The notes beneath the pieces were generated by a model. That model was not told where the DNA came from and searched no databases. It saw only the letters and a program-made list of their open reading frames with translations. Shown here piece by piece: positions 52,852 through 62,155 of a stretch of 64,000 nt of DNA. The first letter of the stretch is position 1. Each line of letters begins with the position of its first letter. Source of the DNA: Methanobacterium sp. (GTDB lineage Archaea > Methanobacteriota > Methanobacteria > Methanobacteriales > Methanobacteriaceae); the NCBI GenBank assembly GCA_030017655.1, contig JASEIM010000007.1, positions 1 through 64,000 on the forward strand. Direction: 5' to 3'. Position numbers and translations under genes: made by a program.

Positions 52852-53163
52852 TTGGATTCTACATACGAAAAAGTGAAAGCATTCATTGAAGATAATGGTG
52901 ATCACTATTATTTATGTGAAATAGAGGATATTTTAGATATTGATGAGGAAACACTCCTTGAAATATTAAGGGAACTTAAGAATGATAATATCATAACAGA
53001 AGACCATTATTTTGAAACAGGATGCTTGAATAACAGAATTTGTTCTGATTGTTTTGAACCAATGGAGCATGAAGATACTGAGATTGAAAAGGCTTCAGAT
53101 GGAGCTATTCAGCATAAGTATATTTATAGATGTCATAAATGTTTAAAAAAGGAGTATTATTAG
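52852..53163 (+). CDS. Small protein with C-terminal zinc ribbon
   Basis: 103 residues. Residues 1-50 form a winged-helix-like module (IEDILDIDEETLLEILRELKNDNIITEDHYF). Residues 58-100 make a zinc ribbon: RICSDCFEPMEHEDTEIEK ... KYIYRCHKCLKKEYY (two CxxC). It looks like a transcription or translation-associated nucleic-acid-binding protein. Start TTG 52852 after AAAGGTGATAAT. Confidence 0.72.
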   Translation: MDSTYEKVKAFIEDNGDHYYLCEIEDILDIDEETLLEILRELKNDNIITEDHYFETGCLNNRICSDCFEPMEHEDTEIEKASDGAIQHKYIYRCHKCLKKEYY

Positions 53164-53330
53164 AGTAATCTGTTGGATTTCTTTTGATAATTATTGCTAG
53201 AACAAAAAAAGTAACCATAATTTTAGAACAAGAACTTTAGGAACTGCCTGAGAACATATTAAAATAAATGGGTTTGATTAGTAGTTTATTATTTTCCGAG
53301 CTACAGCGAGGGTATTTTGATTAAACGCTT

Positions 53331-53394
53331 AAATATCGGAGATATTTGGCATCCCAAACACTTCGTGTTTGAGAACTTTTCCCTCAGAAAAGTT
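53331..53394. repeat. Array E: three short hairpins beside tRNA-Leu
   Basis: Hairpins at 53331-53347 (AAATATC/GATATTT, loop GGA), 53355-53371 (CAAACAC/GTGTTTG, loop TTC) and 53374-53394 (AACTTTTC/GAAAAGTT, loop CCTCA). They lie 4-68 bases past the 3' end of tRNA-Leu on the minus strand. They match the classes of arrays A-D and could form a 3' structured tail or a processing barrier. Confidence 0.75.
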
Positions 53395-53398
53395 TAGA

Positions 53399-53483
<85 letters not shown>

Positions 53484-53534
53484 AATTCTAAAGTTAACGT
53501 AACAATAGAACATACCATCATTTTTCTTTTTCAC

Positions 53535-53544
53535 TATTTAAATG
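53535..53544 (-). promoter_or_regulatory. TATA box of tRNA-Leu
   Basis: CATTTAAATA on the minus strand, about 53 bases before the mature 5' end, giving a start near 53512 and a 5' leader of about 30 bases removed by RNase P. Confidence 0.42.
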
Positions 53545-53713
53545 TTTTGATTGGTAAGAATTTCCAACTTTAACATACCATCTGAATATTATAATTCAAT
53601 TTAAATAAATAATCAAGATGTTTTTGAGTTTAATATGCTACATTATAATGTTAGAATTCATAAATTATATTAATGATTATAATCTAAATGAAGTTATTTA
53701 AAGGTTATTGTCT

Positions 53714-54010
53714 ATGAAAGCAGTAATTGAGGTTCAGGAAGGAATATTGGTAGATATAGAAGTCTCCACGAAGTCAAATAAGTTCGAAATAGCAGGGTAC
53801 AATGAGTGGAGAGAAAGAATTGAAATAAGGATCAAATCGCCACCAGTTAAGGGAAAAGCTAATAAAGAAATAATCAATGAATTCTCAAAACTAACTGAAA
53901 ATCCAGTTGAAATAGTATCTGGACTAAAAAGCATGCAGAAGACTTTAAAAGTTTATAACATGTCTAAATCTGATTTTTTGAAGATTTTAGATATAAATAA
54001 CGTTTTTTAA
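53714..54010 (+). CDS. DUF167/YggU-family protein
   Basis: 98 residues of the DUF167 fold: VDIEVSTKSNKFEIAGYNEWRERIEIRIKSPPVKGKANKEIINEFSKLTENPVEIVSGLKSMQKTLKVY. The conserved PPVKGKANKE motif and GxKSxxKxL end are clear. Found in all domains; function unknown. ATG 53714 is used (AAAGG upstream), not the TTG at 53708. Confidence 0.9.
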   Translation: MKAVIEVQEGILVDIEVSTKSNKFEIAGYNEWRERIEIRIKSPPVKGKANKEIINEFSKLTENPVEIVSGLKSMQKTLKVYNMSKSDFLKILDINNVF

Positions 54011-54101
54011 AGAATTTTGAATTAAGTTATAAATTTGGTTACAGGGTAAATTAGCTTCAAATAAAAAATATTATTTAGAAACAAAAACATACAGTTGTCC
54101 C

Positions 54102-54323
54102 ATGAATGAACAAGATAAAGTTAAAGAAAACATAAATCTCCTGCTTAAAAAATTTAAAAGCATAGCTGAAATTACAGTTAATTTTGATAGATATGACCTG
54201 ATTTTGTATAATTACGAGGAAATAGGAGATATAACAAAATTTATTGAAGAAAAAACAGATATCGAGTCATGGACAGCACTAAAAACCAGAGTAAGTCCTG
54301 ATATAGACACAATTCTATATTAA
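54102..54323 (+). CDS. Hypothetical small protein, 73 residues
   Basis: A charged protein with an N-terminal helix (DKVKENINLLLKKFKSIAEI) and beta/helix remainder (NFDRYDLILYNYEEIGDITKFIEEKTDIESWTAL). No recognised family. The ribosome site is weak (TTGTCCC), so the gene is supported mainly by its codon pattern and position between DUF167 and galU. Confidence 0.45.
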   Translation: MNEQDKVKENINLLLKKFKSIAEITVNFDRYDLILYNYEEIGDITKFIEEKTDIESWTALKTRVSPDIDTILY

Positions 54324-54467
54324 TTTTAGAATTGGAAATATTTAAATCTCCAAATCTGAATAAAAATAATTAAATAACTGGAAAAGTTTATAAGGAATTA
54401 GATGAATGTATTTTATACATATATTTTAATTTAATTACATATAACATTAATTTAAAGGTGAATATTT

Positions 54468-55313
54468 ATGAAAGCGGTGATACCAGCTGCTGGACTTGGT
54501 ACAAGATTTTTACCTGCCACAAAAGCACAACCAAAAGAAATGCTACCTGTTTTTAATAAACCAACCATACAATATGTGGTTGAAGAAGCAGTTTCTTCAG
54601 GAATTGATGATATTTTAATTATAACAGGTAAGGGAAAGCGATCAATTGAGGATCATTTTGATAGGGCGTTTGAATTAGAGTATTTCCTTCAAAACAGTGG
54701 AAAAACAACTTATCTTAATGAAATAGAGTCAATATCTGAAATGGCTGATATATATTATGTTAGACAAAAAAAACAGAAAGGACTGGGCGATGCTATTTTA
54801 TGTGCAAAAAAGCATATCGATGGCGAACCATTTGCTGTTTTGCTTGGAGATACAATAGCCCAATCAGAAATTCCATGCACAAAACAGCTTATGAACGTCC
54901 ATGAAAAGTACGATTCAGCCGTAATTGCCATAGAGGAAGTTCCTGATGAAAGGGTTGAAAGATATGGAATAATTAAAGGCAATAAAATTAATGACTCTCT
55001 TTATAAAATTGAAGATCTGGTTGAAAAACCTAAATTTGAGGAAGCACCATCAAATTTAGGGATTATTGGGAGATATATTTTAGCCCCTGAAATATTTGAT
55101 TATATCAATGAAATTCCTCCAGGAGTTGGCGGAGAAATTCAGCTAACTGACGCTCTAAGACTTTTTGACGAAAGTTACGGCTGTATTTTCAATGGCAAAC
55201 TGTATGATATTGGAAATACTGTGGACTGGCTTAAAAGTTCCATTGAAATTGCACTGGAACATGATGAAGTAAAGGAAGAATTAAGAGAATATCTGTTAAA
55301 AATTCTTAAATAA
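54468..55313 (+). CDS. galU: UTP--glucose-1-phosphate uridylyltransferase
   Basis: 281 residues: VIPAAGLGTRFLPATKAQPKEMLPVFNKPTIQYVVEEAV (nucleotidyl-transferase loop), LLGDTIAQSE, IIGRYILAPEIF, GEIQLTDALR and a terminal NTVDWLKSSIEIAL. It supplies UDP-glucose for the glycosyltransferases that follow. RBS TAAAGGTGAATATTT. First gene of the surface-glycan locus. Confidence 0.96.
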   Translation: MKAVIPAAGLGTRFLPATKAQPKEMLPVFNKPTIQYVVEEAVSSGIDDILIITGKGKRSIEDHFDRAFELEYFLQNSGKTTYLNEIESISEMADIYYVRQKKQKGLGDAILCAKKHIDGEPFAVLLGDTIAQSEIPCTKQLMNVHEKYDSAVIAIEEVPDERVERYGIIKGNKINDSLYKIEDLVEKPKFEEAPSNLGIIGRYILAPEIFDYINEIPPGVGGEIQLTDALRLFDESYGCIFNGKLYDIGNTVDWLKSSIEIALEHDEVKEELREYLLKILK

Positions 55314-55467
55314 ATTTTTAACTATTAAATTTATCTTTTAATTTAATTACTCATTTTTTATTAGATAAAGTAAATTATATAAGCAATATTTATCGATATA
55401 ATGTTATATCAGCGCATATCATGATTAAAAATATATAAAATATTAATAATAAAAATACGTGATTTTT

Positions 55468-56592
55468 ATGAAGATTTCAATTGTAATCCCCGCTTTAAAT
55501 GAGGAAGGAATTGTTGGTAAAACTGTTAAATCGGTTCCAGTAGAAAAATTAAGGAAAAATGGACTTGAAGTTGAGATAGTTGTGGTAGACAATGCATCGA
55601 CTGATAATACAGCTCAGGAAGCACGCGATGCAGGAGCGCGGGTGGTATTTGGAGAAAAGAGAGGATACGGCAACGCTTATTTAAAGGGATTTAGTGAAGC
55701 GAAAGGAGATATTATTGTAATGGGTGATGCTGACGGTACATATCCATTTCAAATGACATATGAATTTATCCAGCCTATTTTAAGAGGGGAAGCTGATTTT
55801 GTAATGGGTTCCAGACTTAAAGGTGATATAAAAAAGGGAGCTATGCCAGCACTTCATAAATATATTGGTAATCCATTTTTAACATGGATGCTTAATTTCC
55901 TGTTTAAAGCAGGAATATCTGATGCCCATTGTGGAATGAGAGCAATAAAAAAGGATACTATAAATAAATTAGGTCTTAAAAGTCCAGGAATGGAATTTGC
56001 ATCCGAAATGGTAATTGAAGCAGCTCGAAAAAATGTTAAAATGGCTGAAATTCCTATTACTTACTATCCGAGGGGTGGTGAGTCCAAGCTCAGCTCTTTT
56101 TCAGACGGCTGGAGACACGTAAGATTTATGATGCTCTACAGGCCAACACCTTTCCTTTTAATACCCAGTTTTGTAATTTTAATTATGGGGGGAGCCTTTT
56201 TTGCAGGAGTATTGTTAAGACAGTATGGAATGCATTCATTGATACTTGGAAGTCTGCTGCTTATAATTGGATACCAAATTTTCCTTGCATGGATCCATTT
56301 TGGGGCTTTCGGTTCAATTTATGGGGTATCAAAAAGTTCAGGAACTATAAAAAAGTTTATGAATTATCACTCTCTGGGAAGAGAACTTTTTATAGGGCTG
56401 CTACTTCTTGCTCTTGGAGTGTTAGTAGGATTAAAAGTATTTTACAGTTGGTTTGCAGTAGGATTTGGAACTCTTTCACAGATACAGTATGCTATGGTGG
56501 CCCTTATACTATCCATCCTTGGAATTCAAACAATTTTCTCAGGAATGTTTTTAAGCTTGTTGCTTCTAAGTAACGGTGATAAAGGGGACTGA
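55468..56592 (+). CDS. Family 2 glycosyltransferase with C-terminal membrane domain (dolichyl-phosphate-hexose synthase-like)
   Basis: 374 residues. The GT-A domain (1-225) carries SIVIPALNEEGIVGKTVKSVP, the DNASTDNT motif, GYGNAYLKGFSEAKGDIIVMGDADGTYP (the DAD metal motif) and the SDAHCGMRAIKKDT loop. The C-terminal 140 residues hold four hydrophobic helices. It resembles enzymes making polyprenyl-phosphate-linked sugars. ATG 55468 is preferred over the GTG at 55459. Confidence 0.9.
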   Translation: MKISIVIPALNEEGIVGKTVKSVPVEKLRKNGLEVEIVVVDNASTDNTAQEARDAGARVVFGEKRGYGNAYLKGFSEAKGDIIVMGDADGTYPFQMTYEFIQPILRGEADFVMGSRLKGDIKKGAMPALHKYIGNPFLTWMLNFLFKAGISDAHCGMRAIKKDTINKLGLKSPGMEFASEMVIEAARKNVKMAEIPITYYPRGGESKLSSFSDGWRHVRFMMLYRPTPFLLIPSFVILIMGGAFFAGVLLRQYGMHSLILGSLLLIIGYQIFLAWIHFGAFGSIYGVSKSSGTIKKFMNYHSLGRELFIGLLLLALGVLVGLKVFYSWFAVGFGTLSQIQYAMVALILSILGIQTIFSGMFLSLLLLSNGDKGD

Positions 56593-56671
56593 TTTTAAAG
56601 CTACAGTTAATTACATAAATATGATTATATTTTTTAAATAGTATTTCTTAAAATGAACAGGAAGAAATAAA

Positions 56672-57571
56672 ATGGAATTGGACATAAGCATTATACTCTT
56701 AACCAAAGATGGAGGGAGCAGGTTAGAGGAATTAATGAAGAGTATAAGAGATCAAAAGTATGATGGCAATATTGAAATCATAGCAGTGGATTCAGGGTCC
56801 AAGGATGATACAGTTAACATACTGAAAAAATATAATGCCAGAGTATTTGAAATCAGTCCTGAAGATTTTCATCACAGTAAAACAAGGAATTTAGGGGCTC
56901 AAAAATCAAATAGGGATATTTTGGTATATTTAACTCAGGATGCATTGCCTTTAGATGATTATTTCTTAGCTAATTTATTGAAACCATTAAATAATAATTT
57001 TTCTGTGGTATATGGAAGACAAATAGCCAACCTTGATGCTAAAAAATTGGATGTTTTCTTTTATTCATACTTTTATCCTGAAGAGAGAAAAATTTTAAAT
57101 GAAAAACATGCAGAAAACCCCAGAAAGTTTTATATGGAAAATGTTTTTGCATCAGATGTATGTGCAGCTATAAAAAGAGATGTATGGGAAAAGATAAGAT
57201 TTGATGACGATGTACCAATGTCTGAAGATAAAGATTTTGCATTAAGGGTTCTTAAAGAAGGATATACTATTTTATACGAACCAAATGCTGCAGTATACCA
57301 TTCTCATGATTATACCCTAAAATCTCTTTTTAAAAGGAGATTTAAAGATGGAGCTGCTTTTGCTTCAATTGCGCTTGAAGGTGAAGGTAATTTTATGGAT
57401 AGAGGACTTAAATATTTTATAGAACAAATAGAATATTTCATCAGGAATAAATATTATTCAAACATTCCCTATGCTTTATTATATAATTTTATATATTTCA
57501 TAAGCTTTTTTCTTGGAAATAATCAAAGATTCTTACCAGGTTTTATCAAAAACTCTCTTATGAAAAATTAA
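56672..57571 (+). CDS. Family 2 glycosyltransferase (rhamnosyltransferase-like)
   Basis: 299 residues of GT-A fold: ISIILLTKDGGSRLEELMKSIRDQKYDGNIEIIAVDSGSKDDTVNIL, HHSKTRNLGAQKSNRDILVYLTQDALP (the D-x-D equivalent TQDA), VFASDVCAAIKRDVWEKI and MSEDKDFALRVLKEGYTI. Soluble except for a possible C-terminal membrane-associating segment. It adds sugars to a lipid- or protein-bound glycan. RBS CAGGAAG. Confidence 0.9.
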   Translation: MELDISIILLTKDGGSRLEELMKSIRDQKYDGNIEIIAVDSGSKDDTVNILKKYNARVFEISPEDFHHSKTRNLGAQKSNRDILVYLTQDALPLDDYFLANLLKPLNNNFSVVYGRQIANLDAKKLDVFFYSYFYPEERKILNEKHAENPRKFYMENVFASDVCAAIKRDVWEKIRFDDDVPMSEDKDFALRVLKEGYTILYEPNAAVYHSHDYTLKSLFKRRFKDGAAFASIALEGEGNFMDRGLKYFIEQIEYFIRNKYYSNIPYALLYNFIYFISFFLGNNQRFLPGFIKNSLMKN

Positions 57572-57692
57572 ATTCAGATATTAAAATCAAAATTATTACT
57601 CATTAATAAAATTGATAATTTCAGATATAATATAATTTATCGTAATTCAAACTTTTTATCATTAAATATAAAGAGACAATAGAAGTGTCAAA

Positions 57693-58727
57693 ATGAAAAC
57701 CTCAGATAATTATCCAGCAGTTAGTATAATAATTACCAACTATAATGGTGAAAGGCATCTTGAAGAATGCCTGAATTCATTAAAAGATATTGAATACAGT
57801 AATTATGAAGTTATTTTACTGGATAATGCATCTTCAGATAATTCTATTGGATTAGCAAGAGAACATTATCCAGAGATCAAAATTATTGCCCTTGATAAAA
57901 ATTATGGATTTGCTGAAGGAACAAATAAAGGAGCGCAGGCTGCTGAAAGTGAATTCATCGTGTTTTTAAATAATGATACAAAGGTTGATAGAAAATGGTT
58001 AAGAGAGCTTGTTAATGCTGTAAAAACCTATGGAGAAGACAATGTATACTCCAGTAAAGTATTATTTTATGATCCTCCACATAATATAAACACAGTTGGT
58101 GGAATAATCACCCCTATGGGCAGCGGACTTGATATAAACTTTGCAAAACCTGATTTAGATAAATATAATGAGATAAAGTATGTTGGTTCACCTTCAGGAT
58201 GTTCGATGCTGCTTAAAAAGTCATTATTTGAGAAAATGGGAGGATTTGATAAAGATTATTTTGCATACCTTGAAGATGTTGATTTTGGGTGGAGATCTTG
58301 GTTATATGGACATAAAACTTATTATATACCTACATCGATTGTTTATCATAAATATGGTGCTACTGGGGGAAAAATGGAGAGTCCATTTAGGGTTTTCCAT
58401 GTTCAGAAGAATCGTCTGACAAATATTCTAAAAAATTTCTCTATAAGAAACATACTATCAGGTTTTATTATTTCAATAGGATTCGACATTATTCGCATAC
58501 TTGGCTTTTTAGCAGGTGGAAATTTTGATCTTATAAAAGCAGTGTTTAAAGGAAACTATTATTTCATAAAAAATATCCCTAAAACCCTTAAGAAAAGGAA
58601 AAAAATTCAAAGAAACAGAAAAATTCCAGATTCGCAAATGTTTGAAATGGACTTAATCGCTTCTTTAAGCTGGTGTATAAAAGAATTCAGAAGATTGGGT
58701 AAATTAAATAAAAATTCAAAGAATTAA
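57693..58727 (+). CDS. Family 2 glycosyltransferase
   Basis: 344 residues: AVSIIITNYNGERHLEECLNSLKDIEYSNYEVILLDNASSDNSIG, NYGFAEGTNKGAQAAESEFIVFLNNDTKVD (NND motif), CSMLLKKSLFEKMGGFDKDYFAYLEDVDFGWRSW. Resembles rhamnosyl- or galactofuranosyl-transferases of cell-surface glycans. The C-terminal 90 residues include one hydrophobic segment and a basic tail. Confidence 0.9.
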   Translation: MKTSDNYPAVSIIITNYNGERHLEECLNSLKDIEYSNYEVILLDNASSDNSIGLAREHYPEIKIIALDKNYGFAEGTNKGAQAAESEFIVFLNNDTKVDRKWLRELVNAVKTYGEDNVYSSKVLFYDPPHNINTVGGIITPMGSGLDINFAKPDLDKYNEIKYVGSPSGCSMLLKKSLFEKMGGFDKDYFAYLEDVDFGWRSWLYGHKTYYIPTSIVYHKYGATGGKMESPFRVFHVQKNRLTNILKNFSIRNILSGFIISIGFDIIRILGFLAGGNFDLIKAVFKGNYYFIKNIPKTLKKRKKIQRNRKIPDSQMFEMDLIASLSWCIKEFRRLGKLNKNSKN

Positions 58728-58803
58728 AATTTATAAATAGTTAAATAAGTATATATGTTACAATTAATACCATATAAAAAGAATTTATGAGGTATTCGAT
58801 AAA

Positions 58804-60012
58804 ATGAAAATTTGCCAGATAATTTATACATATCCTCCATATATTACAGGCGGTGCTGACATATATGCTGAGAGAATTTCTAAGGAATTAGTAAAAAAAG
58901 GCCATGAAGTTGTTGTAATTACTACTAAACCTTTTGATGGCTTATCATCATTAAAAACCTCTGTAGAAATGGACGATGTAATTAAAGTACATCGTTTTTA
59001 TCCTCTTAACATATTTTCATGGATTAACACTGCAGAAAAATCTATATTTCAGAAGATGATATGGAATGCGCTTGATATATGGAATTTACATCCTTATCTT
59101 GTTATTAAAAATATACTAAAAAAAGAAAAACCCGATGTAGTCCATATTCATACACCTATATGGTTTTCTCTCTCGGTTTTCGATGCTGTGAAAAGCTTAA
59201 AAATACCTTCTGTTTTTATGGTCCATGATTATCTTCTGTTATGCCGTAGAACATTACTCTTGCATTCAAATGGTGAAATTTGTCATGATCCTCACCCCTT
59301 TTGTAAGATGTACCAGTTCCTATCTAAAAAAATAGTGAAAAAGAAGCCAGATATGATTATAGCTCCTTCACAGTTTATTTTAGATATTCTATCAGACAAC
59401 GGATTTTTTGAAGGATCAAAAAGCATTAAAATCCCTCTTGGCGTTATAATTGAAGGTAAAAAGCCCGAAAAGGAATACGAAACAATTGACATCATGTATG
59501 TAGGCTCTCTGGTAAATCACAAAGGTGTGTATATACTAATCGAAGCTTTTAAGAACATTGAAAATAAAAACATTAAACTCCATATTCTTGGAAAAGGTAC
59601 TGAAGAATATAATTTAAAAGAAATGGCTAAGGACGATGGGAGAATAATGTTTCATGGATTTGTGGAGGGTAAAGAGCTTCGAAATTTTCATGAAAATACA
59701 AACATGGTTGTAGTTCCTTCAATTTGTTATGATAATTCACCAATGGTGATTTATGAAAGTTTAATGAATGGTACTCCTGTTATTGGGAGCAAAATTGGTG
59801 GAATTCCGGAATTAATTGAGGAAGGAGTGAATGGTTTTTTATTTGAACCAGGATCAGTAAGCGAATTGAAGGATAGACTTCAGTACTTAATTGAAAACCC
59901 ATCTATATTAAAAAAATTGGAAAATGGCGCTTTTGAATCCAGTAACAAATATAGCATGGTTTCTCATATAGAAAAGCTGGAAAATATGTATAAAGAGTTA
60001 ATCAGGGATTGA
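58804..60012 (+). CDS. Family 4 glycosyltransferase
   Basis: 402 residues of the GT-B fold: KICQIIYTYPPYITGGADIYAERISKELVKKGHEV, DVVHIHTPIWFS, VGSLVNHKGVYILIEAF, and the nucleotide-sugar motif NSPMVIYESLMNGTPVIGSKIGGIPELIEEG with the E-x7-E pair. It acts in the cytoplasm on the growing lipid-linked oligosaccharide. RBS TGAGGTATTCGATAAA. The stop is seven bases before the DUF2206 gene. Confidence 0.93.
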   Translation: MKICQIIYTYPPYITGGADIYAERISKELVKKGHEVVVITTKPFDGLSSLKTSVEMDDVIKVHRFYPLNIFSWINTAEKSIFQKMIWNALDIWNLHPYLVIKNILKKEKPDVVHIHTPIWFSLSVFDAVKSLKIPSVFMVHDYLLLCRRTLLLHSNGEICHDPHPFCKMYQFLSKKIVKKKPDMIIAPSQFILDILSDNGFFEGSKSIKIPLGVIIEGKKPEKEYETIDIMYVGSLVNHKGVYILIEAFKNIENKNIKLHILGKGTEEYNLKEMAKDDGRIMFHGFVEGKELRNFHENTNMVVVPSICYDNSPMVIYESLMNGTPVIGSKIGGIPELIEEGVNGFLFEPGSVSELKDRLQYLIENPSILKKLENGAFESSNKYSMVSHIEKLENMYKELIRD

Positions 60013-60019
60013 TGAAGAA

Positions 60020-62155
60020 ATGAACATTATTAAACGCATTAAAAATTTTGAAATTAATACTATGAATTCAAAGTATATTTTATTATTTTTTTTTTGGCTT
60101 CTATTTGTAGATTTTGTTATATTATTAGATATTCCTTTAATTAGAGAATTTTTTTCATTTCTCTTTTTTACATTTGCACCTGGAATTTTGTTTCTTCATA
60201 TTTTAAGATTAGAAAAAACAGGATTTACCAGGAAAATAGTGTTGAGTATGGGAATTAGCATCTCAATTCTTATTTTTGCAGGATTATTGCTGAATTTAAT
60301 GTATCCGGTTATTAATAAACCTTTATCATCAGCACCAGTTCTTATTTTATTAAATATCATAGTAATAGCCTTATTATCTATAGCTTACAAAAGGAATAAT
60401 GGAGATTATGAAATAAGTAATTTAATTAATTTTAAAGTTAATTTCGAAGGAAAATTACTATTTCCCCTAATTTTGGCATTAATATTTCCATTCATGGCTA
60501 TCCTAGGAACATATTTAATGAACACCAATGGTAACAACAATATTTTACTGTTAATGTTGCTATTAATCCCTCTCTATATATTGTTATTAACCTATCTTAA
60601 GGATAAAATTCCTTCAATCACTTATCCAATTGTTTTGTGGATGATAGGCTTAAGTTTGCTTTTAATGGCTAGTCTAACATCAAATCATCTCGTGGGTAGG
60701 GATATTTATAAGGAATTTTATTGTTTCAAGTTAACTTTAAGCAGTTACCGATGGGATATCTCAAATTTCTATGATTCATTTAATGCATGTCTCAGTATTA
60801 CCATACTTCCAACAGTTTATCAGGTTTTATCAAACATAAACAGCGAATATGTATTTAAATTGTTTTATGCAGTAATAGGTTCTATTATTCCTGCAATTTC
60901 TTTTAATGCGTTCAAAAAGCATATTGGTACCAGAGGGGCCTTCTATGCGTCTTTATTAATTATTTTCATGGCATTTTTTGTGGCGTCAATAGGAAGTGTA
61001 AGACAATTAATTGCTCTGGTCTTCTTTTTCTTAGCCGTAATGGTTTTATTCGATGATAAGATGATTGGAGTTTCTAAGAAAGTTATATTGATTTTATTAA
61101 TGATTTCCATAGTTTTATCCCATTATGCAACAGCATATTTGGCTTTTGCTTTATTAGTCCCTATGTTACTGGTTCCATTTTTAAAAAGCTTAATAAAAAA
61201 ACTTTCTGGTAAAAAGAATAAAATAGTATTCAAAAATTTCGAGGTTATACTCCCTTTCTTTGCATTTGTGCTGATTTGGTATCTTTTAGTTGCACAAGTG
61301 CAGATAAGTGGAGGAATGTATGTTTTAGATAAAACATCCCAGGTCTTACAGGATACTGGTTTTACGGGAGGATTTACTGAAGGAACCAAAGATAATATGA
61401 TTCTGGCTATGTTTGGAATAGGGATAAATTCAATACCTAACTTAATCAGTGCATTTGTTCATGATACGGTGTTTTTTGTGATAATGATCGGATTAATAAC
61501 GCTTATTGCGAGTTATAGAGCAAAAAATCCCAAATTAAATATTAAATTCTTTATAGGAATTTTAATTTCAGTTATATTATTGGGTCTACTGGTTATAGTG
61601 CCTAATTTATCTATTCATTACCCTGCAGAAAGGGTTTTTATTCAATCATTAATATTTATGGCCCCACTTTTTGTAATTGGGGTTGAAAAAATTTCTTATG
61701 TCATTAAAAGACCTAAATCAAAGTATATAGTGTTATTTGTACTAGTTATATCTCTTTTTTCATGTAATACATACTTGCAGTATCATTTCTATGGAATACA
61801 ATATTCGCCCTATTATGAAAACGATGGCGCCCTCAGGAATGAGTATTTTGTTTATGATCAGGAGATAGTTGGAGCTGAATGGCTCAAGAATTATCAGATT
61901 AACGGTACAGAAGTATATACGGATGGATCTGCTATTAATCGTCTCCTTTTAGGCCGAATCGACCTAAAATACCACAATGTTATTGTAAATAATCAAAAAT
62001 TAAAAGGATATATTTTATTAAGGTATATTAATCTTTACAAAGGTATCTTAATGAAGGATACTACAAATATTAAAGATATAACCTATTATGAACCTGTAAT
62101 CAAAAATTCAAATTTAATATATCAGAATGGAAGGTCAGAAGTGCTTGTAAGATAG
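60020..62155 (+). CDS. Large polytopic membrane protein, DUF2206
   Basis: 711 residues with more than ten membrane helices, ending in an outside domain of about 130 residues (from QYHFYGIQYSPYYENDGALRNEYF). It matches archaeal DUF2206 proteins, thought to handle surface polysaccharides like a polymerase or GT-C transferase; the active site is not identified. Its place after three GT2 and one GT4 genes supports a role in glycan assembly. A downstream alternative start is possible at residue 15. Confidence 0.85.
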   Translation: MNIIKRIKNFEINTMNSKYILLFFFWLLFVDFVILLDIPLIREFFSFLFFTFAPGILFLHILRLEKTGFTRKIVLSMGISISILIFAGLLLNLMYPVINKPLSSAPVLILLNIIVIALLSIAYKRNNGDYEISNLINFKVNFEGKLLFPLILALIFPFMAILGTYLMNTNGNNNILLLMLLLIPLYILLLTYLKDKIPSITYPIVLWMIGLSLLLMASLTSNHLVGRDIYKEFYCFKLTLSSYRWDISNFYDSFNACLSITILPTVYQVLSNINSEYVFKLFYAVIGSIIPAISFNAFKKHIGTRGAFYASLLIIFMAFFVASIGSVRQLIALVFFFLAVMVLFDDKMIGVSKKVILILLMISIVLSHYATAYLAFALLVPMLLVPFLKSLIKKLSGKKNKIVFKNFEVILPFFAFVLIWYLLVAQVQISGGMYVLDKTSQVLQDTGFTGGFTEGTKDNMILAMFGIGINSIPNLISAFVHDTVFFVIMIGLITLIASYRAKNPKLNIKFFIGILISVILLGLLVIVPNLSIHYPAERVFIQSLIFMAPLFVIGVEKISYVIKRPKSKYIVLFVLVISLFSCNTYLQYHFYGIQYSPYYENDGALRNEYFVYDQEIVGAEWLKNYQINGTEVYTDGSAINRLLLGRIDLKYHNVIVNNQKLKGYILLRYINLYKGILMKDTTNIKDITYYEPVIKNSNLIYQNGRSEVLVR

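Noticed and set aside
7163..53394. Hairpin arrays as CRISPR or integron attC sites
   Set aside because: There are no repeated direct-repeat units with spacers, no cas or integrase genes, and the stems all differ.
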